A DNA stretch of 64,000 nt from Candidatus Poribacteria bacterium (GTDB lineage: Bacteria; Poribacteria; WGA-4E; JAJDTR01), in assembly GCA_028820655.1 (NCBI GenBank), contig JAPPIK010000021.1:94113-158112 (forward strand). Reading direction: 5' to 3'. Below, piece after piece: positions 54,394 to 63,346 of this stretch (its first letter is position 1; each line of letters starts with the position of its first letter). The position numbers and the translations under genes were made by a program. The notes under the pieces are model-generated. The model did not search any database and was not told the DNA's origin. It was given only the letters and a program-made list of their open reading frames with translations.

Positions 54394-55248
54394 ATGAACT
54401 CCCTTAATCTTCTACCGTCCGACTGGATCACGGTACTCTATCTCGCGGTCACCAGCGTCTTGGTATTAATTTTTCGCAAGAACCTCGGGCGCTGGTATGT
54501 CTTCCTGTCTGTCTCTATCCACATCGTAGCAGTCTTGGGAATACTTTCGCTCCATTTCGTTTCCGCGCCGCTGTCGCCTCTGTTGCAGTTCCTGCGTGAT
54601 TGGTACGCGCTTGCAACCATCCTAATCTTCTATTGGGGAGTTCAGCCGCTAACTCAGATGGTCTTTCAGGGCATGTTCGATGATCGGATTGTCCGGTGGG
54701 AGAATCGTCTCTTCAACGGGCAGCCGAGCACCTTTTTGAGCGCGCGGTTTCCTTCGGTGGCTCTGTCGGAGTATCTGCATCTGTGCTACCTGAGCTATTA
54801 TTTTATTCCCGTTTTCCTGCCGGTAATGCTCTATTTTCGCGGAATGCGCGAGGCATTCTTCGAGACGTTGTTCGCCGAACTGATCACGTTCAACCTTTGC
54901 TTAATCTGGTATATTTTTATGCCGGTCGCGGGGCCTCGCTACTTCGAGGAAAAGATTAAAGAACCTCTGTCGAATGGTCTCTTATGCAGGCTGACGCATG
55001 CCCTCCTTTCCAGCGCTTCCACGAAAGGCGCGGCGTTTCCCAGTTCTCACTCCGCGCTCGCGATCCTCGTTCTTCTCTGCGCGGCGCGCTATGATCTCAT
55101 CAGCTTCGTGATTCTGTTTCCATTTTGCACCGGGCTGGTGGTCGGTACGGTCTACGGTAGGCTTCATTATGCACTGGATGCCGTTGCCGGGGTACTCCTC
55201 GGGGTCGTGATGTTCGGTCTATACCCGTTCGTTTACCGATGGTTCTGA
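54394..55248 (+). CDS. PAP2-superfamily membrane phosphatase
   Basis: 284 aa from ATG 54394; TTG 54370 would add eight residues. About six membrane helices. The acid-phosphatase motifs are FPSSHSALAILVLL (P-S-S-H) and GTVYGRLHYALDAVAGVLLG (R-x-x-H-x-x-x-D). An upstream AGPRYF fits the AUR1/inositol phosphotransferase-like branch. It probably acts on a phospholipid or polyprenyl phosphate in the inner membrane. The next gene starts 4 bp after its stop, so they are one operon. Confidence 0.85.
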   Translation: MNSLNLLPSDWITVLYLAVTSVLVLIFRKNLGRWYVFLSVSIHIVAVLGILSLHFVSAPLSPLLQFLRDWYALATILIFYWGVQPLTQMVFQGMFDDRIVRWENRLFNGQPSTFLSARFPSVALSEYLHLCYLSYYFIPVFLPVMLYFRGMREAFFETLFAELITFNLCLIWYIFMPVAGPRYFEEKIKEPLSNGLLCRLTHALLSSASTKGAAFPSSHSALAILVLLCAARYDLISFVILFPFCTGLVVGTVYGRLHYALDAVAGVLLGVVMFGLYPFVYRWF

Positions 55249-55252
55249 GACA

Positions 55253-57124
55253 GTGTATGAAGATATGCGAGTGAACAATCCGCCTAGTTTACCCCTGGTG
55301 ATTTACGACGCAGAATGTGATTTCTGCCGTTTCTGGATTGCACGCTGGCGGCATGCGACATCGGAACACGTCGATTACATCTCGTCTCAGGAGGTCGGAG
55401 AGCGGTTTCCCGAGATTCCGAACGAGCATTTTCAAAATGCGGTGCAACTGGTTAATCCCGATGGTGAGGTGTTTTGCGGCGCCGAAGCCGTTTTTCGCGC
55501 ATTCGCCCACAGCGGCCGCAGACTATGGCCTCTGGGATTGTATCAACGTCTTCCGGGCTTTGCATCGGTGGCAGAGCGGACATACCGGTTCATCGCGGGG
55601 CATCGGGGGTTCTTCTCGACGGTAACGCGCTGGTGTTGGGGCAGGCAGCCGACACGACCGACATTCTTCCTGACGCGCTGGCTGTTCCTCCGACTGCTCG
55701 GCGTCATCTATCTCGTCGCTTTCCTGTCGCTCTGGACTCAGATTGACGGCTTGATAGGGAGTGACGGCATTTTGCCTGCTGAGCGATACCTGACCGCCAT
55801 CCGCGATCAGGTCGGTCTTGAACGGTATTTCGCCTTTCCAACGCTGTACTGGCTTAACGATAGCGATGCCTCTCTACACCTCTTGTGCGGCGTTGGCGCC
55901 TTTTTGTCGCTGCTGTTGATTGGCGGCGTTGCACCGGTTCTGGCGCTAATCGGCTTGTGGGTGTCCTACCTCTCGCTAGTGACGGCGGGGCGGAGTTTTC
56001 TGAGTTTCCAGTGGGATGCGCTCCTGCTGGAAACCGGATTTCTCGCCATATTTTTCGCGCCGCTCCGGATGCTGCCGAGAATCTCACGCGAGGCGGAACC
56101 TTCGACTGTTGTGTTGTGGCTGTTCCGCTGGCTGCTGTTTCGTTTGATGTTCGCTTCCGGCGTCGTTAAGTTGATGAGCGGCGATTCGACGTGGAGTAAC
56201 CTGACCGCGCTCAATTTCCATTATGAAACGCAACCGCTCCCGACAGTTTTAGGTTGGTACGCGCACCACCTGCCCGAATGGTTTCAGAAGTTTTCCGTGG
56301 CAGGGATGTTTGGGATCGAGATTGTCGTTCCGTTCCTCATCTTTGCGCCGCGCCGTCCGCGAATTCTTGGCGCGATTGTTCTCGCGGCGTTACAGCTTCT
56401 AATCGCCGCAACCGGAAATTACTGTTTCTTCAACCTGCTAACGATTGCCCTCTGCATCTTCTTGCTTGATGACACCGCTTTACGGCGCTGCATACCAACT
56501 CGGATTGCCAAGGGGTTGGCGCTTCCGTCCACCATAGATGCCGCTCAACAGTGGAAACGCTTGTTTATTGGCGCTTTAGCCGCGTTCATACTATTGGTGA
56601 GCGGACTTCGGATGGCCGGGACGTTCCTGCGGCAAGAAGGGATTCCACCGGTTGCGCAGAGCGTATTACAATGGGTTGCCCCGTTTCGCGTGGTGAACAG
56701 CTATGGGCTCTTTACGGTGATGACCACTTCACGGCCTGAAATCGGGGTTGAAGGCAGCGACGATAGAAGGACGTGGAAGGAGTACAAATTCAGGTGGAAA
56801 CCCAATGAGTTGGACCGCGCGCCGCGCTGGGTTGCGCCTCACCAACCGCGGTTGGATTGGCAGATGTGGTTTGCGGCGCTTCGCGGAAACTGCCAGAATG
56901 TACCATGGTTCGTCAACTTCATGATACGCTTGCTACAGGGTTCGCCCGATGTGATTGAACTACTGGAAGAGAATCCGTTCCCCGAGGCGCCGCCACGGTA
57001 CATCCGCGCCGTTCTCTACGACTACCGGTTCACAGACCTCGGAACAAAGCGAGAAAATGGTACCTGGTGGAAGCGCGAGCGGCGAGGGCTGTTTTGCCGC
57101 CCGATTGAATTACGTGCGAATTGA
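55253..57124 (+). CDS. DUF393 (thioredoxin-like DCC) domain fused to lipase maturation factor-like membrane protein
   Basis: 623 aa from GTG 55253 (ATG 55265 is also possible). Residues about 15-125 are DUF393: VIYDAECDFCRFWIARWRH with the DxxCxxC pattern, then FCGAEAVFRAF. Residues about 140-620 are a multi-helix membrane protein with lipase-maturation-factor features (LRLLGVIYLVAFLSLWTQ, FLSFQWDALLLETGFLAIFF, NYCFFNLLTIALCIFLLDD, APHQPRLDWQMWFAALR). LMF1 helps fold lipases in eukaryotes; bacterial members are poorly studied. The fused redox domain suggests a role in disulfide handling. Coupled to the PAP2 gene. Confidence 0.87.
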   Translation: MYEDMRVNNPPSLPLVIYDAECDFCRFWIARWRHATSEHVDYISSQEVGERFPEIPNEHFQNAVQLVNPDGEVFCGAEAVFRAFAHSGRRLWPLGLYQRLPGFASVAERTYRFIAGHRGFFSTVTRWCWGRQPTRPTFFLTRWLFLRLLGVIYLVAFLSLWTQIDGLIGSDGILPAERYLTAIRDQVGLERYFAFPTLYWLNDSDASLHLLCGVGAFLSLLLIGGVAPVLALIGLWVSYLSLVTAGRSFLSFQWDALLLETGFLAIFFAPLRMLPRISREAEPSTVVLWLFRWLLFRLMFASGVVKLMSGDSTWSNLTALNFHYETQPLPTVLGWYAHHLPEWFQKFSVAGMFGIEIVVPFLIFAPRRPRILGAIVLAALQLLIAATGNYCFFNLLTIALCIFLLDDTALRRCIPTRIAKGLALPSTIDAAQQWKRLFIGALAAFILLVSGLRMAGTFLRQEGIPPVAQSVLQWVAPFRVVNSYGLFTVMTTSRPEIGVEGSDDRRTWKEYKFRWKPNELDRAPRWVAPHQPRLDWQMWFAALRGNCQNVPWFVNFMIRLLQGSPDVIELLEENPFPEAPPRYIRAVLYDYRFTDLGTKRENGTWWKRERRGLFCRPIELRAN

Positions 57125-57209
57125 ACCTGATACCGATAGGTTTAACGCAATTCGTATTGTAGCAGAGTAGCTCATTGAGTTTTTTTTGCACGGTGGAAGA
57201 TTGGAAACC

Positions 57210-57232
57210 TGTAGGGTGGGCACTGCCCACCA
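57210..57232. repeat. TGTAGGGTGGGCACTGCCCACCA palindrome
   Basis: GTAGGGTGGGCA/TGCCCACC; inverse orientation of the copy at 50698-50719. It lies between the LMF-like gene and the inositol monophosphatase gene. Confidence 0.8.
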
Positions 57233-57296
57233 TTTCAATTACTATCTCCAGACTCATTGGGAAGAGACTATTATCGAAAGAAATTAGGAGGAATTT

Positions 57297-58100
57297 GTGG
57301 CAGACAAGAAGGATCCTGGACGCAGCCCGTTCCTGTTGGTTGCTTTAGAAGCCGCATCTAAGGCGGAAGCGGTCATAATGGATTATTATTCAGACAGCAT
57401 GGCGTCGGAAATAAAATCGGATGGGACGCCTGTGACGGTGGCGGACACCGAAGCCGAACAAATTATCATAGACACCATCTCGGACGCATTTCCCGACCAC
57501 GGGTTCTTGGGGGAAGAATCGGGAGATACGCACTCATCGTCTCCGTATGTATGGATAATCGACCCGATCGATGGCACAAAAAACTATATCCGGCACATTC
57601 CGCTGTTCGGGACGCAGATTGCGCTGATGAAATCGGACGAGCTTGTCTTGGGAGTTTCCAACCTCCCCGCGATGCATGAATTGGTTTATGCCGAGAAAGG
57701 GAGTGGGGTATTTCTGAACGATGAACGAGCAAGTGTGACGGCGGTGGATCAGATCTCCGGAGCGATGATTTGCCACGGCGGCATGGATGCATTTGGCGAA
57801 AGAGAAGTCTTGGGGAACCTTTGTGACCTCGCAATGGACGCCGCTAGAACGAGGAGTTTCGGTGACTGCTACATGTATCACCTGTTGGCATCCGGGAGGG
57901 TAGATGCCGTGATTGAGGCGGCAATTAGCATTTGGGATATTGCGGCGCTGACCGTAATCGTAGAGGAGGCGGGCGGTAGGGTGACCAACCTGCGAGGCGA
58001 ACCCATCGACAGGAACACTGATTCAATCCTAGCCACCAATGGATTTTTGCATCGACAGATTCTAAGGCGGTTTGAAAATTCACTCAGCGACGCTGCATGA
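57297..58100 (+). CDS. Inositol monophosphatase family protein
   Basis: 267 aa, GTG start with AGGAGG upstream. Mg2+-dependent phosphomonoesterase of the IMPase/HisN/CysQ fold. Motifs: FLGEESGDTH, WIIDPIDGTKNYI (D-x-D-G-T), and a late WDIAALTVIVEEAGG. All metal ligands appear present. HisN-type histidinol phosphatase or inositol phosphatase are both possible. It stands alone between genes of other function. Confidence 0.93.
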   Translation: MADKKDPGRSPFLLVALEAASKAEAVIMDYYSDSMASEIKSDGTPVTVADTEAEQIIIDTISDAFPDHGFLGEESGDTHSSSPYVWIIDPIDGTKNYIRHIPLFGTQIALMKSDELVLGVSNLPAMHELVYAEKGSGVFLNDERASVTAVDQISGAMICHGGMDAFGEREVLGNLCDLAMDAARTRSFGDCYMYHLLASGRVDAVIEAAISIWDIAALTVIVEEAGGRVTNLRGEPIDRNTDSILATNGFLHRQILRRFENSLSDAA

Positions 58101-58185
58101 ACACCCGAGACTGTTATTTTGTTCAAGTTGCCACCTTTGTAGCACAAGCTGTCAGGTGGTGCTTGAGATGTGCAAACTAGCGGCA

Positions 58186-58232
58186 GGAATCCCTATCGCA
58201 CTCGCTATCCGTCCGCTTGATTCCCGCCTACG
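58186..58232 (+). repeat. Copy of the dispersed CTATCGCAC motif
   Basis: Contains CCCTATCGCACTCGCTATCC followed by GTCCGCTTGATTCCCG. It matches 9142-9185 closely, and both end in a CCTAC-like tail. Intergenic. Confidence 0.6.
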
Positions 58233-58309
58233 GAAACTTTATGATTGAAGGTTTGTTAAGAGCAAATTGATTTACAAGCAAGTGCCGAGCCAAGGAGGAG
58301 GAACGTGAT

Positions 58310-59200
58310 ATGCCGTTAAGAACGGTTGGGATTTTAAGCCCGGGCGACATGGGACACACCGTCGGAAAAGTGTTGAGAGGGCACGGATTAAATGTAATCG
58401 CCTGTACTCAAGGACGGAGCAGGCGCACGCAGTTGCTTGCGCAGAGTGCGGGTATCAAACCCGTACCAACGTATCGGCAGCTTGTTGCGGAGTCGGACCT
58501 CATCCTGTCAATCCTCGTGCCCGCGCAAGCCAAGGCTGCAGCCGAAAGCATCGCGGAAGCGCTTGGCGAGACCAAAACGGAACTCGTTTATGCCGACTGC
58601 AACGCAATTGCTCCACAGACCGTGCGTGAGATTGATGGAATAATTTCGGCCGCGGGAGGGAATTTCGTGGACGCTTCAATCATCGGTCCGCCGCCAAAAA
58701 ACAAAGAATCGACGCGGTTTTACGCTTCCGGCGGCGACCTCGGCATCTTTCGGGAATTGAGCGAGTTTGGACTCGACATCCGGCCGTTGGGCGCCGAAAT
58801 CGGTTTGGCATCATCCATTAAGATGTGCTACGCGTCGTTGACAAAAGGCTTGACCGCGCTTAGCACGGAACTCCTTACCGCTGCGGAAAGTTTGGGTGTC
58901 TCGGGCGCACTTCGATCCGAGTTCAAGTTAAGTCAATCGGCACTTTACGAGCGCATGCAGCGAAGTTTGCCGTCGATGCCGCCAAAATCAAGACGCTGGA
59001 TTGGCGAAATGGAGGAAATCTCGGCTACGTTCGAGCACGTCGGCTTGACACCAAAAATCCTCGCCGGAGCAGCCGACATGTACCGTTTTGTCGGTGACTC
59101 GCATCTAGCGGATCTAACTCCCGAGGATGCCGAGTCATATCCGACGCTTGAAGAAATGATATCCGCCCTGGCGGAGCACTTAAGGAAACAGGATGCGTGA
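58310..59200 (+). CDS. NAD(P)-dependent dehydrogenase with DUF1932 (6PGDH-like) domain
   Basis: 296 aa, ATG preceded by AAGGAGGAGG. The N-terminal Rossmann start VGILSPGDMGHTVGKVLRG has the GxxxMGxxxG pattern of beta-hydroxyacid dehydrogenases. Then FVDASIIGPPPKNKESTRF, and the C-terminal DUF1932 helices (SIKMCYASLTKGLTALSTEL with the catalytic lysine). Related to but distinct from the gene at 19756-20649. Substrate unknown. Confidence 0.9.
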   Translation: MPLRTVGILSPGDMGHTVGKVLRGHGLNVIACTQGRSRRTQLLAQSAGIKPVPTYRQLVAESDLILSILVPAQAKAAAESIAEALGETKTELVYADCNAIAPQTVREIDGIISAAGGNFVDASIIGPPPKNKESTRFYASGGDLGIFRELSEFGLDIRPLGAEIGLASSIKMCYASLTKGLTALSTELLTAAESLGVSGALRSEFKLSQSALYERMQRSLPSMPPKSRRWIGEMEEISATFEHVGLTPKILAGAADMYRFVGDSHLADLTPEDAESYPTLEEMISALAEHLRKQDA

Positions 59201-59281
59201 TTGCCCCTTGAGGTCGTAGGACTACCGGTGCGTCGTTTTCTCCAGTCTCATTCGATTGTCCCACCGAATTTTCAGAAATGT

Positions 59282-59310
59282 TTGCACATATACGTGCGTT
59301 GAGATATAAT
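59282..59310 (+). promoter_or_regulatory. Near-consensus promoter of the cold-shock gene
   Basis: TTGCAC (59282-59287), 17-nt spacer and perfect TATAAT (59305-59310). The start codon lies near 59503, so transcription would give a leader of about 185 nt, like the thermosensing leader of cspA mRNAs. The leader sequence itself was not folded. Confidence 0.75.
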
Positions 59311-59502
59311 ACAATGGGATAGTGTTACAAGGGGTCGAGAAGTCTTGCTAGCAGCATGAGGAGCAAAACCGTAGTTATGCTACCGGTGACGAAAACAAAA
59401 TCCCTCTGTCCGGAATCACTGTTGTTTTGTACCTCTACGCTTCAAGCTCGAAAATAAATCTGTAGCTGTTGAGAGTTGCTGGCGAAAGGAGGTGGCCAAC
59501 TC

Positions 59503-59718
59503 ATGGCAACAGGTTCCGTCAAATGGTTTAGCGATCGTAAAGGTTACGGCTTCATAACCACCGACGAAGGGGAGGATGTTTTCGTGCATTTCTCCGCCAT
59601 TGAGGGTGAAGGTTTCAAATCTCTCGAGGAGGGGGAGGAGGTTGAATTCAAAATTGTCGAAAGCCCAAAGGGTTTTCAGGCCGAGGAAGTTGTGAGGTTA
59701 GATAATCGCGGCGAATAA
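59503..59718 (+). CDS. Cold-shock domain protein (CspA family)
   Basis: 71 aa from ATG 59503, with a very strong AAAGGAGGTGG upstream. The RNP1-type motif KGYGFI and RNP2-type VFVHFSAI are intact: [30 protein letters not shown]. It is a single-stranded nucleic-acid chaperone. The long leader and strong promoter fit a cold-induced gene. A terminator follows at 59832-59863. Confidence 0.97.
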   Translation: MATGSVKWFSDRKGYGFITTDEGEDVFVHFSAIEGEGFKSLEEGEEVEFKIVESPKGFQAEEVVRLDNRGE

Positions 59719-59831
59719 TTGTCCACCTTGTACGTCCCTATCTTTAAGTATCAAATGTAACGTAGCAGAATTTACATTCATTGACGCGGAGGTTGTAGCT
59801 CTATAACTGATTAACATTTCGTGTCGTACAC

Positions 59832-59863
59832 AAAAAAGCTCTCATATTTTTGAGAGCTTTTTT
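59832..59863 (+). terminator. Bidirectional rho-independent terminator after the cold-shock gene
   Basis: GCTCTCA/TGAGAGC stem (59838-59844 with 59851-59857), preceded by AAAAAA and followed by TTTTTT, so it can end transcripts from both sides. It lies between convergent csp and ileS. Confidence 0.85.
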
Positions 59864-59909
59864 ATTGTCAAGGTCAATCTCACGCATTCATGCTATTGAC
59901 TAAAACGAA

Positions 59910-59937
59910 GTAGGGGACGCAGATCTGCGTCCCCTAC
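59910..59937. repeat. 28-bp perfect palindrome, identical to 43857-43884
   Basis: Arm GTAGGGGACGCAGA plus its exact reverse complement. It is between csp and ileS, near the 3' ends of both. Confidence 0.9.
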
Positions 59938-59980
59938 AGAGCGCGAACCGATAGCCGCAGACATGGCTTTTGGCGGCCGC

Positions 59981-62900
59981 CTATTTCCGAATCTGCTCCA
60001 CACCGATTGTTACCGCTTCCCCATTGACCTTCTGTGATTTCACAAATGAGGATTCACTTGATGAATCGACAACCTGCGTCGTCAAGGTCTCATGCGTGAT
60101 ATAATCGCGGTGTGCTTCGAAAGCTTCATGCACAATTGACGTTGATTTCAGACACAAGGAAATCCGATCAGAAAGGTTGAAATCCGCCTCTTTGCGCATC
60201 TGTTGGATTCGGTTGACCAGTTCTCGTGCAAAGCCTTCAAGCGTAAGTTCATGGGTGAGTTCTGTTGAAAGCGCGACAAATTTCTGCGCGTCCGCCTCGA
60301 CCATGTACCCCTCGCGAGGCGTTGACCGTACCTCAACGTCCTCCTTCTCCAAGGTGTACGTCGTCCCATCTGCCTCAATTTGCAGTTCGCCTGTTGCGTC
60401 AAGCTCGTTCTTGAGCGTGAATGCGTCGGTACCTCTTACAGCTTTTGCAATCGACTGGACGGTTTTCCCGTATTTCGGGCCGAGTAGTTTAAAATTCGGG
60501 TTCACCGTGTAGGCTGCGTATTCACCGATTTGGGACCCGAAGTCGATTGCCTTGACGTTGAGTTCGTCAAGAATGAGTTCCGACAACCGCTCAACGGCTA
60601 CCTGTTGTTCATCTGTTAAGCCTCCAAGCGTGATTAATCCGAGCGGCTGTCGGGTTTTGATTGCCGAACGATTGCGAGCCGCGCGTCCCAGGACAATCAG
60701 ATCGCGCACTAGCGCCATATCCTCCTCCAATTGCTGGTCGATCAACGCCTCATCCGCAACCGGGTAGTCGGAAAGGTGGACACTTTCAGGTGCATTCGAA
60801 TCGACTGAACCCACTAGATTGACGTACATTTCCTCCGTGACGAAGGGGATGAACGGCGCAAGCAGTCGGCTGCAACTCACCATCACCTGATACAGTGTCA
60901 AATAGGCGGATTCCTTGTCGGCATCGGCTTCCGACTTCCAGAATCGGCGCCGACTTCGCCGCAGATACCAATTCGACAGATCGTCCAGGAAAACCTCGAT
61001 AGCTCGGCATGCGCCATCCGGTTCATATCGCTCCAGTCGATTGGTGGTTTCCAGGATAGTGGCTTGAAGCCGCGATACGAGCCAGCGGTCAAGGGGGTTA
61101 TGCGGCGCATTAAATCCGGTTGCGGTGTCCACCGCCGGTTTCCAGCCATCTACATTGGCGTAGGTTACAAGAAAGCTGTACACATTCCACAACGGTATGA
61201 GAAACTGGCGTCGAACTTCATCGGCATTGTTGAAACCAAACATTAAGTTCTGCTCCGGTTTAGCGGCACAATAAAGCCATCGCATAACATCGACGCCCAT
61301 TTTTTCGGCGGCATCGTCAAACCAGATTGCGTTTCCCCAAGACTTGTGCATCTCGCGCCCATCCTCCGCGAACAACGTGGCGTAGCTGAAATTATGCTTA
61401 AAGGGCGCGCGCCCTTCCATCACGGTGCTCATGGCAATGAGCGAATAGAACCAGTTCCGAAACTGTCCGGGGAAACTTTCGCTGATTAGATCGGCGGGAA
61501 ACCACTGCTGCCAGTGGTCCCGGTCGGTGCGGTACTGCATCGTGCTAAAACTGACGCTGCCGGCATCAAGCCACGGATTTCCAACATCCGGGATACGCGA
61601 AACCGCGGCACCGCAATTTTTGCATGCAATCTTAACCGCGTCTATCCACGGGCGGTGCGGCGTGTGCCCCGCAAATCCATCCCAACCTTCCACCGCGCGT
61701 GCCTTGAGTTCTTCGGCACTCCCGATGACGTCGAAGACTCCGCATTCGCCGCATTCGTAGATTGGGAGCGCCAGTCCCCAGTATCGTTTCTTGGAGATCA
61801 TCCAATCGTGCATATTGCGCAGCCAATCCAGTTCGCGGGCGAGTCCAAAATCCGGATACCATTTGGTTTCATTGAGCACGACCTCCATCATTTGGTAACG
61901 CACATTCCGTTCCTTCTCCTCGTCGGTCACTTGCTCGTAAGGTTTGTCCAGTTGTTCGCCCATCGAAATGTACCACTCATCCACGAGACGAAACACCAAC
62001 TCGTCTTCGCAGCGCCAGCATACCGGGTAGCGATGGGTATAGTCCTCGAGCCGATAGACGATGCCCTTTTGTTTAAGGTTCTCAAAAATTTCTTCCGCTA
62101 CCGTGTGCACCTGACGGTCCGTCAACCAGTCAAACCCGTCACCATAGATTCCTCCGGGACCTAACGGAGCGATCACGACGAGGTTGTGCCGCTTGCTCAA
62201 ATCGAAATCTTCCGCGCCGCAGCCGGGTGCAATGTGAACGACTCCCGTGCCCTCGGCTTCACCGACCTCGTTCCACAGGATGACACGATGCTGTTTCGTT
62301 GCCCCTGAAGTCCCCTGCGCGGGCAATTCGTCAAATGGACCGTCGTAAGCCCAACCTTCCAATGCGGCCCCCTGTTTCTCGGCGACGACCTCATACGATC
62401 CCCGGATGGCGTTCTCCACCGCTCCTTCACTCAACCAGAAACGGTGACCGTCCTGTTCGACAAGGATATATGCCAAGTCCGGATGCACCGCCGCCGCAAC
62501 ATTGCTGGTTAATGTCCACGGGGTTGTCGTCCAAACCAGCAAGCTTTCACCCGGGCGGTCTCGCAACGGGAATCGAAGAAAGATGCTGGTGTGTGTCAAG
62601 TCTCGGTAGCCGTCGGTGGCGATTTCGTGTTGGCTGATGCCGGTATCGCAACGAGAGCACCACGGCATGACATCGGTGCCCTTGTAGATCCAACCGCGCT
62701 CAAAACACCTTTTCAGTATTGTCCAGATTGTGTAATTGTTTTCGTTTGAAAAAGTGAAATATGAACCGCCCAACTCGGGCAGCCCAAGCCTCCCGACTAT
62801 CTGTTCAACTGTGTCGGTGACCGGTCCCTGCGGACCTTCGACGGTGATAACCTCCGAGGGATTTGTCGCCATTTTGGATTCAAGCTCGCGAAGCAGTTCC

Positions 62901-63340
62901 GGATCGTTCCAATCCATCCAATATCCCAATCGAATCGATTGCTCGGTTTGTGTGGCCGCGTGCCGCAATACCTGCCGTTTGCACGCATTCACGAATTCCG
63001 CCAAACCGTAAGCTTCAATGTCCTTCTTGGTTTTGAACCCCATGTCGCGTTCAACGTTGACTTCAATCCACAAACCTTGACAATCAAATCCGTTTTGATA
63101 TCTCGTTTGATAACCCCGCATCGCCTTGTAACGATGAAAGAGATCTTTGTAAGTTCGTCCCCACGCATGGTGCACGCCCATCGGGTTATTCGCGGTAATC
63201 GGACCATCGATAAAACTCCAACGCGGGGCGTTTCGCCGTGCTTCTTTGAGTCGATCAAAAATCTTCCTGCCACGCCAAAAGTCTAAGATTCTATGCTCCT
63301 GCGCAATAAAATTGATGGAATTCGGTACATCTTTGAACAT
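59981..63340 (-). CDS. ileS: Isoleucyl-tRNA synthetase with divergent signature motifs
   Basis: 1119 aa from ATG 63340, with GAGGAG six bases upstream; ATG 63346 abuts that site. Charges tRNA-Ile. The region of the HIGH motif reads ANNPMGVHHAWGRTYKDL, and the KMSKS region reads EMHKSWGNAIWFDD. Other blocks are normal: YQNGFDCQGLWIEVNVE, VWTTTPWTLTSNVAAAVHPD (editing domain), WCSRCDTGISQHE, FSYATLFAEDGREMHKSWGN, then the anticodon-binding domain. The length fits the eukaryote-like IleS type 2. It is probably the cell's main enzyme, but a different amino-acid specificity cannot be excluded. Confidence 0.9.
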   Translation of the reverse strand: MFKDVPNSINFIAQEHRILDFWRGRKIFDRLKEARRNAPRWSFIDGPITANNPMGVHHAWGRTYKDLFHRYKAMRGYQTRYQNGFDCQGLWIEVNVERDMGFKTKKDIEAYGLAEFVNACKRQVLRHAATQTEQSIRLGYWMDWNDPELLRELESKMATNPSEVITVEGPQGPVTDTVEQIVGRLGLPELGGSYFTFSNENNYTIWTILKRCFERGWIYKGTDVMPWCSRCDTGISQHEIATDGYRDLTHTSIFLRFPLRDRPGESLLVWTTTPWTLTSNVAAAVHPDLAYILVEQDGHRFWLSEGAVENAIRGSYEVVAEKQGAALEGWAYDGPFDELPAQGTSGATKQHRVILWNEVGEAEGTGVVHIAPGCGAEDFDLSKRHNLVVIAPLGPGGIYGDGFDWLTDRQVHTVAEEIFENLKQKGIVYRLEDYTHRYPVCWRCEDELVFRLVDEWYISMGEQLDKPYEQVTDEEKERNVRYQMMEVVLNETKWYPDFGLARELDWLRNMHDWMISKKRYWGLALPIYECGECGVFDVIGSAEELKARAVEGWDGFAGHTPHRPWIDAVKIACKNCGAAVSRIPDVGNPWLDAGSVSFSTMQYRTDRDHWQQWFPADLISESFPGQFRNWFYSLIAMSTVMEGRAPFKHNFSYATLFAEDGREMHKSWGNAIWFDDAAEKMGVDVMRWLYCAAKPEQNLMFGFNNADEVRRQFLIPLWNVYSFLVTYANVDGWKPAVDTATGFNAPHNPLDRWLVSRLQATILETTNRLERYEPDGACRAIEVFLDDLSNWYLRRSRRRFWKSEADADKESAYLTLYQVMVSCSRLLAPFIPFVTEEMYVNLVGSVDSNAPESVHLSDYPVADEALIDQQLEEDMALVRDLIVLGRAARNRSAIKTRQPLGLITLGGLTDEQQVAVERLSELILDELNVKAIDFGSQIGEYAAYTVNPNFKLLGPKYGKTVQSIAKAVRGTDAFTLKNELDATGELQIEADGTTYTLEKEDVEVRSTPREGYMVEADAQKFVALSTELTHELTLEGFARELVNRIQQMRKEADFNLSDRISLCLKSTSIVHEAFEAHRDYITHETLTTQVVDSSSESSFVKSQKVNGEAVTIGVEQIRK

Positions 63341-63346
63341 CCTCAT

